A DNA stretch of 64,000 nucleotides. Source: an uncultured Pseudomonadota bacterium. GTDB taxonomy: Bacteria; Myxococcota_A; Bradymonadia; Bradymonadales; Bradymonadaceae. Location of the stretch: positions 868,001 to 932,000 of the forward strand of contig CAJXPB010000001.1 in NCBI GenBank assembly GCA_913057905.1, read 5' to 3'. This document shows positions 9,421 through 17,194 of the stretch, one piece after another (the stretch's first letter is position 1; each line of letters opens with the position of its first letter). The notes beneath the pieces were generated by a model, which was given only the letters and a program-made list of their open reading frames with translations, did no database searches and had not been told where the DNA came from. Both the position numbers and the translations under genes were made by a program.

Positions 9421-10311
9421 ATGGAGTGGCTCAACTATCATCACCTCTACTACTTCTGGACCGTGGCTCGGGAGGGGACCGTCGCGGCAGCCAGTGACGA
9501 ACTCCACCTGGCGCCCTCGACGATCAGCAAGCAGATCGGCCAACTCGAGGAGCGACTCGGTCACGACCTCTTCGACCGCACCGGGCGGCGCCTGGTGCTC
9601 AACGACTTCGGACGCGTCGTCCACCGGTACGCCGACGAAGTCTTCTCGATCGGCCATGAGCTGCTGGAGTATGCCGAGGGCCACGAGGCAGGCCAACCGA
9701 ACCGACTGCACGTGGGCGTCTCCGAGTCGATCCCGAAGCTGATGGTGCGCGAGCTCGTCACGCCGATTCTGCACGACGAACTGCAGCTCGGTTTCCACGA
9801 GGGCCCCCTGGACACCCTGCTGGACGACCTGGCGATCCACCAGTTGGATGTCGTCCTGACCGATCGACCGCTACCCGTCGAGCAGAGCAACCGGGCTGTC
9901 GCACACTTGCTGGGGCAGTCGGCCATCGGCTTCTACGCGTCACGCGACCACGCACGATCTCTGGCCGACGGATTCCCCGAGTCATTGGACGATGCCGACC
10001 TGCTGCTCCCGACATCTGACGCGGCGATCCGTCAAAACCTCGATGCCTGGTTTACTCGCCACGACCTCCACCCTCACATCGTGGCGCAGTGCCAGGACGC
10101 CGCCCAGATGAAGGTCTTCGGAGACATCGGCATCGGAGCGTTTCCAGCACCCGTGGTGCTCGAATCCGCGATGGCCGACCAATATGACATCGAGAAAATC
10201 GGTGAGGCCGACGGCGTCGATGAGACGTTCTACGCCATCGCCGCGAGCCGACGCATCGAGGAACCGACCGTCGAGGGACTGGTGGAACACGCCCGAGAGT
10301 GGCTCGGTTAG
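9421..10311 (+). CDS. nhaR: NhaR-type LysR-family regulator
   Basis: 296-aa LysR regulator. The start MEWLNYHHLYYFWTVAREG is the signature beginning of NhaR-like proteins, which is why ATG 9421 is preferred to the upstream in-frame codon at 9310. The winged helix follows (AAASDELHLAPSTISKQIGQ, then LFDRTGRRLVLND), and after it a periplasmic-binding-like effector domain. In known systems NhaR senses Na+ and activates nhaA, which is the divergent neighbour here. The stop overlaps the stop of the convergent flavoprotein gene by 4 bp. Confidence 0.93.
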   Translation: MEWLNYHHLYYFWTVAREGTVAAASDELHLAPSTISKQIGQLEERLGHDLFDRTGRRLVLNDFGRVVHRYADEVFSIGHELLEYAEGHEAGQPNRLHVGVSESIPKLMVRELVTPILHDELQLGFHEGPLDTLLDDLAIHQLDVVLTDRPLPVEQSNRAVAHLLGQSAIGFYASRDHARSLADGFPESLDDADLLLPTSDAAIRQNLDAWFTRHDLHPHIVAQCQDAAQMKVFGDIGIGAFPAPVVLESAMADQYDIEKIGEADGVDETFYAIAASRRIEEPTVEGLVEHAREWLG

Positions 10312-11819
10312 CGCCGCAGCGACAACCATCCGTCGAAGAGCCGTTCGACAAACGGCGTCAGCCGCGTGCGGTTGTAGGAGTCGGCTGCCGTGCGAATCGC
10401 CGAGGAACGCGTCGGGTACGGGTGGATGACGTCGGCAAGTTCGCTGAGGCCGATATTCCGTTCGAGGGCGTGAGTCAGTTGCGGAACCAGGTCGCCAGCG
10501 CCGTGGCCGACCAGGGTGGCCCCGAGAATCACGTCGCCGCCGTCTCTCACATGCACGGCCACAAACCCGGCATCTTCACCCTCGACGATGGAGCGGTCAT
10601 TTTCACTGAACGGTGTACGAAACGTGTTGAAAGCGATGCCACGTTCGTCGAGGTCGCCCGCCGTCGCCCCCACCTGGGCGAGTTCCGGGTCCGTATAGAT
10701 GCAGCGCGGGACCGTCGTCTCATCGAAGGTCGCGCGCCCCATGAACAACGCATTGCGCACGGCGATTCGAGCCATCGCGTCGGCCGCGTGGGTAAAGCGA
10801 CTGGTCGTCGCCACATCGCCGACGGCAAAAATGTTCGGGTTAGTCGTCTGAAGGCGGTCATTTACGACGATGCCGGTCTTGGGGTCGGCATCGACACCGG
10901 CCACATTCAATCCGATGTCCTCGACGTGCGGGGTCCGCCCGGCGGCCAACAACAGCGCGTCGCACGCGATGGCCTCACCATCTTCGACGGCAATCGCAAT
11001 ACCCCCGTCGGATTCGTTGTCGACCCGTTTAATCTTCACCCCGAGACGCGTCGCCACCCCGTCGTCGACGAGGGCTTCATGTACGACCTCCGCGGCCTCT
11101 GTGTCCTCTGAACCGAGGATGCCATCGGCCATCTCAAGGACAGTCACCCGGCTCCCGAATCGCGCGAACGCCTGTGCCATCTCGATGCCGATGGCGCCTG
11201 CGCCGATGATGGCGAGGTGTTCGGGCTGCTCGGTCAGATTGAAGAGCGTCTCGTTGGTCAGATACGGGACGTCGTCCAGGCCGGGAATCAGTGGCACCCG
11301 TGGCGACGCTCCCGTTGCGATGCACGCCTTTGAAAAGTCGAGCTGTTGGGCTCCGACTTCCACGGTGTTGGGCGCTGTAAATGTCGCGTCGCCCAGGTAG
11401 ACGTCGACGCCGAGTTCCTCGGCGAACCTCTCGGCGGAATCGTGGTGAGCGATCCCGGAGCGGATCCGTCGCATGCGACGCATGATGGCCGGAAAATCCA
11501 CCGAGACCTCGCCATCGATGCGGACGCCGAATTCGTCGGCCTCCTGGACCTGACGGATCCGCCGGGCGGAAGCCAGAAGCGCCTTCGAAGGAACGCACCC
11601 GACATTCAGGCAGTCGCCACCCATCAGGCCGCGTTCGATGAGCGCGACTTCGGCGCCCAGGCCTGCCGCAGCCGCCGCAGTCACCAATCCCCCGGTGCCG
11701 GCCCCGACCACCACGAGATTGTAAGGGCCATCGGGCGTCGGGTTCTGCCAGTCTTCGGGATGAACCTGTCGAAGCAAGGCTTCGTTGAACTCATCCTTCG
11801 GTTCGATGTCTTCCGCCAT
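10308..11819 (-). CDS. FAD-dependent disulfide oxidoreductase (mercuric reductase/Lpd-like)
   Basis: 503-aa class I pyridine nucleotide-disulfide oxidoreductase. FAD site GAGTGG at 39-44, redox-active CLNVGC (Cys70/Cys75), second nucleotide-binding site AIIGAGAIGIEMAQAFARFG, and NIFAVGDVATTSRFTHAA. It is often labelled mercuric reductase by homology, but the N-terminal HMA domain and the vicinal C-terminal cysteines needed for Hg(II) transfer are absent; the C-terminus is FDGWLSLRR. The C-terminal helix has HPYPTRSSAI, where lipoamide dehydrogenases have His-Pro-Thr followed by Glu, so the usual His-Glu dyad looks incomplete. It sits 66 bp downstream of the His-rich metal-binding lipoprotein in the same direction. 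The substrate is unknown. Confidence 0.85.
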   Translation of the reverse strand: MAEDIEPKDEFNEALLRQVHPEDWQNPTPDGPYNLVVVGAGTGGLVTAAAAAGLGAEVALIERGLMGGDCLNVGCVPSKALLASARRIRQVQEADEFGVRIDGEVSVDFPAIMRRMRRIRSGIAHHDSAERFAEELGVDVYLGDATFTAPNTVEVGAQQLDFSKACIATGASPRVPLIPGLDDVPYLTNETLFNLTEQPEHLAIIGAGAIGIEMAQAFARFGSRVTVLEMADGILGSEDTEAAEVVHEALVDDGVATRLGVKIKRVDNESDGGIAIAVEDGEAIACDALLLAAGRTPHVEDIGLNVAGVDADPKTGIVVNDRLQTTNPNIFAVGDVATTSRFTHAADAMARIAVRNALFMGRATFDETTVPRCIYTDPELAQVGATAGDLDERGIAFNTFRTPFSENDRSIVEGEDAGFVAVHVRDGGDVILGATLVGHGAGDLVPQLTHALERNIGLSELADVIHPYPTRSSAIRTAADSYNRTRLTPFVERLFDGWLSLRR

Positions 11820-11885
11820 AACGCACCTGCATGTGGGTCATACGACAACCCATTGGTCTCACAGATGCGCCCCCCTGTCATCAAA

Positions 11886-12278
11886 TCACTCGACCTTCGA
11901 CAGCATCATGTTGCAGACAGGGCAACGGCCGTCGCCTTTCTGCATCGCGGCATAGTGGCTCGTCCCGCCCATGTCGCATGCCCATGCACCCTCGGGCAAC
12001 TTGTCGACAGAGACAGCCGGGTCGAACTCCTTGCCCTCTTTGGGGACAGTCACCGATGCGGTCTCCTCGGCCGATTCGTCGGCCTCCTCACCGTGGTGAT
12101 GCTCTTCCCCCTCGTGGGCATGGTCATGCCCCTCCCCATCATGAGAGTGATGTTCCTGTCCTTGGTGGGCGTGGTCGTGTTCCGCGGATTTCTCGGAGGA
12201 CTTCGAGCTATCGCAGGCCGTGAGCGCCAGTGCAGCGATACTTGCGATGATGAGCGTCAGAACTCGCCGATGAGACAT
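11886..12278 (-). CDS. His-rich metal-binding lipoprotein
   Basis: 130-aa predicted periplasmic lipoprotein. The signal peptide ends in LTAC (Cys22). A His-cluster follows at about 34-62, containing repeated HDHAH and HH motifs in an acidic linker. The C-terminal domain (84-130) has FDPAVSVDKLPEGAWACDMG and then CPVCNMML, which matches the last domain of CusB at 699-2213 position by position. ATG 12278 is chosen because it has GGAG about 8 bases upstream and places the signal peptide correctly; the codon at 12299 is TTG. It is likely a periplasmic Cu/Ag/Zn sponge or chaperone that hands metal to the pump. The role is inferred, not shown. Confidence 0.75.
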   Translation of the reverse strand: MSHRRVLTLIIASIAALALTACDSSKSSEKSAEHDHAHQGQEHHSHDGEGHDHAHEGEEHHHGEEADESAEETASVTVPKEGKEFDPAVSVDKLPEGAWACDMGGTSHYAAMQKGDGRCPVCNMMLSKVE

Positions 12279-12536
12279 GGAGTGACTCCGTTGGATCAAA
12301 AGACGTGAAACAAGAGGACTTCCCCGTATGGCGTTGGTGCAGATTTCATTCCAGCAGACTTGCCCTCCGGACCACCAGTGCCCTCCCGGTTGAGACTGCG
12401 GATTTTTCTACAGGAGTTGAGGCATTATCCACGATCAGTCCCGTTAGGGCATTCGATATAGGCTCAGACCATTGCGTTCCGCCCTTCAACGTTTGATAAC
12501 CATGTGAAACGAGTCCGACTTGGACCGAGGAGAACG

Positions 12537-13862
12537 ATGGCTCGCATACTCGTCATCGACGACGAACAGACCCTGCGCACCGAACTCAAACGCGTCTTGG
12601 CTCGTGAAGACCACGACGTGGAAGTGGCCGAGGACATTCCCGCGGCACGAGCCCTCGAGCCGCAGGGATTCGACCTGATCCTTGTCGACCTGCGATTGCC
12701 CGGCCCCAGCGGAGATACCCTTCTGGAGGAGGTCGACGATGTCCCCATCATCGTCATGACCGCCTTTGGAACGGTGCAGAGCGCAGTCGATGCCATGAAA
12801 GAGGGTGCGGTCGACTACCTGTCCAAACCGATCGACACCGATGAGTTACTTCTGATCATCGAGCGTGTCCTCAAGAACCGACGTCTGGAAGTCGAAAACG
12901 AGGTGCTCAAACGGGAAGCCGAGGCCAACCGGCCGTCGGATGCGATGATCGGCGACTCGGATGCTATGCAGGAGGTGTTTCGACACATCGAGAAGGTGGC
13001 TCCAACCGACGCCACTGTCCTCATCCTGGGGGAGACCGGCACGGGCAAAGAACGCGTGGCTCGACGGATCCATGCGCTCAGTGACCGATCCGATGAGCCG
13101 TTCGTCCCCGTCAACTGTTCATCGATCCCGGAAAACCTGATCGAATCGGAGCTCTTCGGCCACCAACGCGGCGCCTTTACCGGCGCTCACTCGGCCCGCA
13201 CCGGTCTGGTGGAGTCTGCCTCGGGAGGCACCCTCTTTCTGGACGAAATTGGGGAACTCCCGCCGCCCGCTCAGGCCCAGCTTTTGCGCGTCCTCCAGGA
13301 AAGAGAGGTCCGGCCCGTGGGGGCCTCGACGGCCCGGAGCGTCGACGTGCGGCTCCTCGCAGCGACCCATCAGGACCTGGAATCGATGATCGACTCCGGT
13401 GCATTCCGCGAGGACTTCTACTTTCGCCTGAAGGTATTCGAGCTCGAACTCCCCCCGCTGTCGGAGCGAGGCGACGATATTCTCGAGCTGGCCAAAGCCG
13501 CGCTGGAACGTTCCGCCCGTGAACTGGGCAAGAGCGAGCTTCGGTTCGACGATGAGGCGCTCGAGACGATGCAGGCCCACCCATGGCCGGGAAACGTACG
13601 AGAGCTGCAAAACGCCGTCGAGCGCGGCGTCATCCTCCACGAAGAGGGCCCCATAACCGAAGAGATGATGGGACTCGACGAGGCCGACGCGGACTCTTCA
13701 CAAGAGGCAAAGGACGGCGAATCGCTGGAGGATTACTTCGTCCGATTCGTCACCCAGCACGAAGACGAAATGACCGAAACCGAGATCGCCGAGCGGCTCG
13801 GCATCTCGCGAAAGACCCTCTGGAAGCGTCGTAAACGGCTCGGCATTCCTCGACAGTCATGA
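12537..13862 (+). CDS. NtrC-family sigma-54-dependent response regulator
   Basis: 441-aa activator. The receiver domain starts at MARILVIDDEQTLR and has the phosphoacceptor Asp in LILVDLRLPGPSG. The AAA+ domain has Walker A GETGTGKE, the sigma-54 contact loop GAFTGA and Walker B TLFLDEIGELP. A Fis-type helix-turn-helix ends the protein (ETEIAERLGISRKTLWKRRK). ATG 12537 has GAGGAG five bases upstream. The gene converges with the symporter-kinase gene, overlapping it by 6 bp, so the two are almost certainly cognate. Because it retains the GAFTGA loop, the likely target is a sigma-54 promoter, and one is visible upstream of acs at 17113. Confidence 0.92.
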   Translation: MARILVIDDEQTLRTELKRVLAREDHDVEVAEDIPAARALEPQGFDLILVDLRLPGPSGDTLLEEVDDVPIIVMTAFGTVQSAVDAMKEGAVDYLSKPIDTDELLLIIERVLKNRRLEVENEVLKREAEANRPSDAMIGDSDAMQEVFRHIEKVAPTDATVLILGETGTGKERVARRIHALSDRSDEPFVPVNCSSIPENLIESELFGHQRGAFTGAHSARTGLVESASGGTLFLDEIGELPPPAQAQLLRVLQEREVRPVGASTARSVDVRLLAATHQDLESMIDSGAFREDFYFRLKVFELELPPLSERGDDILELAKAALERSARELGKSELRFDDEALETMQAHPWPGNVRELQNAVERGVILHEEGPITEEMMGLDEADADSSQEAKDGESLEDYFVRFVTQHEDEMTETEIAERLGISRKTLWKRRKRLGIPRQS

Positions 13863-16715
13863 GCCCGCCCCCTCCAATCCGCGCACGAGAAACCAGGTTC
13901 GACCGTCGTGACGCTCGTAGTCGATTCGAGCGCCGTGGTCGTCGGCGATCCAGTAGGCGACGTTGAGCCCGAGCCCCGTCCCCTTCCCTACCGGCTTGGT
14001 CGTGTAGAAGGGATCGAACAGCTCATCGACATCGCCGCTCACCCCATCCCCCTCGTCGCTGATGACCAAGTCGACTTCCTGGCGGCTCTGGTCCCAACGG
14101 GCGAACGCTTCGATCGTACCGCCGGGTGGCGAGGCATCGATGGCATTGTCCAGCAGGTTGACCAAGAGCTGAGAGAAAGCCCTCGGGTCGCCGACGACCT
14201 CGATCTCGTCGGGCACATCGACTGAGAAGTCGATCTCCTTGTCCGGCTTCTTCCCGAGGTCGACGAGCCCGCGCGCCTCTCGGACCGACTCCTCGAGGGA
14301 GAATCGACGATGCTCGCGGTCCTGAGGATCCCGCCGTGCGTACGAGAGCATCGACTGGATCGTCGTGCGAATCCGGTCTGCTTCGGCGAGGATCCGATCG
14401 ATGCGTTCGGCGGCATCTTCCGCGTTGGGCTCATCGGCGAGGTTTTCGGCCACCATGGTCAGCCCCGACAGCGGATTCCCGATCTCGTGGGCAATCCCCG
14501 CAGCCAGCCGTCCGACGGAGGCGAGGCGGTCCTGATGGAGCACCTGCATCTGGAGGCGCTGTTCGGCACTGCGGTCCTGAAGGGTCACCGTGACGCGTTG
14601 GTCCCCGTGAGTCGCTCGTCCGACAACCCAGGATTCATCGACGAACTGCTCCTCGGCTTCACCCGCCTTGTTCGGATCCTTGGCCACCAAGTCGGCCAAA
14701 AATTCGCTCCACGGACCCGGGAGGTTCCCCAAATCACCCCCGACCGCGGCGGATGCCTCGATCCCGGAGATGTCGGTCATGGACTGATTCCAGACGATGA
14801 CCTCGGCGTTCGAGTCGAGCGTACAAACACCGATGGGCATCTCTTCGAGCACATCGGAGAGAAACCGGCGCACACGTTCGGTCGACCGTTCGAGGCCGCC
14901 CTCGGGGAGTTCCTCGTCACGCAGCGAGTCGAGAAACGCGAGTTCCGAGGTCAGGTCCGGCCCGGTCGGGCGCGAATTCACCTCCGCAAGTGCCTGTCGA
15001 GCCTGCATCGGACCGACGAGCTCCGAGAGATTTCGCTCTAGTCGCTCGGCAAGTCGACGCAACGCCATCGGCCGGTCTTCGTCACGCGACATTCCCAGCT
15101 CATCGAGCGCCCGGTCGACCTCTTCGCGGGCCGAGGACGCTCCCAGAACATCGTCGAGTCGTCGTTGGACCGCCGACACCGAGTGAGCCGCACCGCTCCG
15201 AGTCGGACGTCCCGAGGCAAGACATGCCTGAGCCGCCGCGGCCTCCTCATCGCGCATTGTCCCGAAGAGAGAGCCGACGGCGAACAACAACGCATTGACG
15301 CCGATGCTGATCCAGAGCGACGCTCCGCGAGGATCCGCCTGGTCGAATCCCAGATACGCCGGGACAAGTGACGTATCCCCCAGATTCAAAAGGGGCACAG
15401 CGACGATGACCAACCAGACCCCCGCGCCCCCGGCAAGTCCAAGCAGCATGCCGCGCGCGTTTGCTCGTCTCCACCACAGGACGGCGAGCACGCCGGGGGC
15501 AAGCTGGAGGACGGCCACAAAGCTGACGAGTCCCAGGTCGACCAGCGAGCCGGCCCGCGGCAAGATCCAGTGAAGTGCGAACCCGGCGAAGACCAGACAT
15601 CCGACGACGAACCGCCGAAACGCGATGAGCCGCTCGGGCTCGAATTCTTCGGTTTTCCGAAGGGGGAGTACGAGATGGTTCATTACCATGCCGCTCAAGG
15701 CGATGGTCGACATCAGCAACATCGCCGTGGCGGCACTCACCGCTCCCAGAAACCCGACCAATACGAGGGGGGACGACGGAGCGGTCGCCAACACCCAGAG
15801 GTCCGGGATCACATTCGGGGCTACATCTCGGCCGGCCCAGTAAAGTATGGGGAGCGGTAGGTTGAGCAGGAGGAGGAAGAGGGGCAACAGCCAAATCACA
15901 TGCCGCATCGCTCCCTGGTCGGGTTGCTCCACGTAGGCGACGTGGAACTGCCGAGGCAGCAGGAAGGCGGCAAAAAAAGACGCGACTAGCAACGCAGCCC
16001 AAGGGCCCGAAGTCACACCGTCGTACATCCGTTCGACCGCCTCGGGACGCACGGCGAGATGTTCCTGCAACCCGGAGACCCCGCCAAAGACGCTCCAGAG
16101 CACGGCCAAACCGACAGCCAACAGCGCGAAGAGCTTGAACGTAGACTCCGCAGCCAGAGTGGCGACCAATCCGGGCCGATGCTCCCTGGGATCGACGTAA
16201 CGGACTCCCAGCCCGACGACGAAGCCTCCCATCACGCAGGCGTAGGCGGGGCCGAGCCAGGCAGGTGCCGTGCCGCCATTGATGAACGTCGCGGCCTCGA
16301 GAATCGCCCGCACCTGCAGAGAGATGTAGGGCATCAGGCCAAAGACCAGAAAGCAGGTGACCACCGTCCCGACCCGCTGCGACTGAAACCGAAACGACAA
16401 AAGATCGGCCACACTGCTAAAACCGTGCCGCCGTACCACTGTGGAGAGCGGCTCCCAGAGGACCGGAATGGCCAAGCAACTCAACGCGACACCCACGCTG
16501 ATCGCCAGAAACCCGAAGCCAAATTGGTCGGCAAACCCGACGCTTCCAAAGAGCGTCCACGCGGTCGCGTACACTCCGAGTGCCAGTGCATAGACCAGTG
16601 GGTGGTCGGCCCACTCTCGAAGCCGGGGTGTCCGCTCGACGATCTCCGAGAGGAGCGCCAACGCGCCGAGATACGCCGCGGTCAATCCCAGCGGCCACAA
16701 CAGAGGGTTATCCAC
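13857..16715 (-). CDS. Sodium:solute symporter-histidine kinase fusion (CbrA/CrbS-type)
   Basis: About 952 aa. The N-terminal two-thirds is a sodium:solute symporter fold with some 13 membrane segments (for example TLFGSVGFADQFGFGFLAIS). A PAS-like region follows (GVCTLDSNAEVIVWNQSM), then a kinase core with H-box GRLAAGIAHEIGNPLSG and the ATPase motifs LLDNAIDASPPGG, ISDEGDGVSGD and GKGTGLGLNVAYWIADDHGA. GTG 16715 is preferred over upstream codons because GGGAGGG lies five bases before it and it overlaps the stop of the preceding small membrane gene. Family members (CbrA, CrbS) sense or respond to nutrients such as acetate or histidine. The acs operon next door points to acetate or another short-chain acid. 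Confidence 0.88.
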   Translation of the reverse strand: MDNPLLWPLGLTAAYLGALALLSEIVERTPRLREWADHPLVYALALGVYATAWTLFGSVGFADQFGFGFLAISVGVALSCLAIPVLWEPLSTVVRRHGFSSVADLLSFRFQSQRVGTVVTCFLVFGLMPYISLQVRAILEAATFINGGTAPAWLGPAYACVMGGFVVGLGVRYVDPREHRPGLVATLAAESTFKLFALLAVGLAVLWSVFGGVSGLQEHLAVRPEAVERMYDGVTSGPWAALLVASFFAAFLLPRQFHVAYVEQPDQGAMRHVIWLLPLFLLLLNLPLPILYWAGRDVAPNVIPDLWVLATAPSSPLVLVGFLGAVSAATAMLLMSTIALSGMVMNHLVLPLRKTEEFEPERLIAFRRFVVGCLVFAGFALHWILPRAGSLVDLGLVSFVAVLQLAPGVLAVLWWRRANARGMLLGLAGGAGVWLVIVAVPLLNLGDTSLVPAYLGFDQADPRGASLWISIGVNALLFAVGSLFGTMRDEEAAAAQACLASGRPTRSGAAHSVSAVQRRLDDVLGASSAREEVDRALDELGMSRDEDRPMALRRLAERLERNLSELVGPMQARQALAEVNSRPTGPDLTSELAFLDSLRDEELPEGGLERSTERVRRFLSDVLEEMPIGVCTLDSNAEVIVWNQSMTDISGIEASAAVGGDLGNLPGPWSEFLADLVAKDPNKAGEAEEQFVDESWVVGRATHGDQRVTVTLQDRSAEQRLQMQVLHQDRLASVGRLAAGIAHEIGNPLSGLTMVAENLADEPNAEDAAERIDRILAEADRIRTTIQSMLSYARRDPQDREHRRFSLEESVREARGLVDLGKKPDKEIDFSVDVPDEIEVVGDPRAFSQLLVNLLDNAIDASPPGGTIEAFARWDQSRQEVDLVISDEGDGVSGDVDELFDPFYTTKPVGKGTGLGLNVAYWIADDHGARIDYERHDGRTWFLVRGLEGAGS

Positions 16716-16890
16716 GGCGTCCCTCCCGGGCCAGCCAGGCTCCGGCGGCGACAAGCACTCCCCACATGACAAAGGGCGACCACCATGCCCCCTGCGGCGT
16801 CACCCATAGGCTCTTGAGCGGGGTCAAGAGCACCATCCCGAACGCCAGGAGCAATACAATCCCTGAATCCTTGTAGCGGTCCGACTTCAT
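16708..16890 (-). CDS. Small two-helix membrane protein upstream of the symporter-kinase
   Basis: 60-aa protein with two predicted membrane helices (IVLLLAFGMVLLTPL and WSPFVMWGVLVAAGAWLA), starting MKSDRYKDSG. Its stop overlaps the start of the symporter-kinase gene by 8 bp, implying translational coupling. Small DUF3311-like subunits commonly precede sodium:solute symporter genes, so it probably partners the transporter domain of the kinase. The start is uncertain: ATG 16890 lacks a clear ribosome site and an in-frame GTG exists at 16926. Confidence 0.6.
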   Translation of the reverse strand: MKSDRYKDSGIVLLLAFGMVLLTPLKSLWVTPQGAWWSPFVMWGVLVAAGAWLAREGRRG

Positions 16891-16983
16891 GGGGGGAGTG
16901 TATCGCGCCGACGCCTCGATCACCACCGGCAGAAAGAGGGCGCTGCCCGACGGGGCTTCGGGTTACAGCACGAAACACACGGC

Positions 16984-16998
16984 GTTACGCACCGTAAC
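16984..16998. promoter_or_regulatory. Palindrome GTTACG-CAC-CGTAAC, candidate activator binding site
   Basis: A perfect 6+3+6 inverted repeat centred at 16991, about 148 bp upstream of the transcription start expected from the sigma-54 element at 17113. That is the usual distance for the enhancer of an NtrC-family activator. Assignment to the regulator at 12537 is inference. Confidence 0.5.
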
Positions 16999-17112
16999 AA
17001 CGACCGGCCTCGGCCGTCTGATGGCATTGGCGGCATTTCAGAGGGTGGATCGGGCGATCCTCCTCCGAGAAACGCCTTCATTATCCCGTCGAGACCGGGA
17101 CGACCTCATCCC

Positions 17113-17128
17113 CGGCACAGTGGTTGCT
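17113..17128 (+). promoter_or_regulatory. Sigma-54 (-24/-12) promoter of the acs operon
   Basis: CGGCACAGTGGTTGCT matches the consensus TGGCAC-N5-TTGCW at every conserved position but the first, with the correct spacing of ten bases between the GG and GC pairs. The expected start of transcription is near 17139, giving a leader of about 56 bases before acs. A sigma-54 activator gene is encoded 3 kb upstream. Confidence 0.75.
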
Positions 17129-17194
17129 ACACAACATGGGGCGGAGACGAGGCTTCACGGCCGTTGACCCGATTTTCGAACCGAGGAGGCATCC

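Larger units (their letters stand above)
16891..17194. promoter_or_regulatory. Divergent control region between the symporter-kinase and acs operons
   Basis: 304-bp non-coding region. It contains a palindrome at 16984-16998, a sigma-54 type promoter at 17113-17128 and the acs ribosome site GAGGAGG near 17182. A second GTTAC half-site lies about 25 bp upstream of the palindrome. No open reading frame with coding character is seen in it. Confidence 0.6.

Noticed and set aside
10308..11819. True mercuric reductase with a mer operon
   Set aside because: No N-terminal metal-binding domain, no C-terminal vicinal cysteines and no merR, merT or merP genes in the vicinity.
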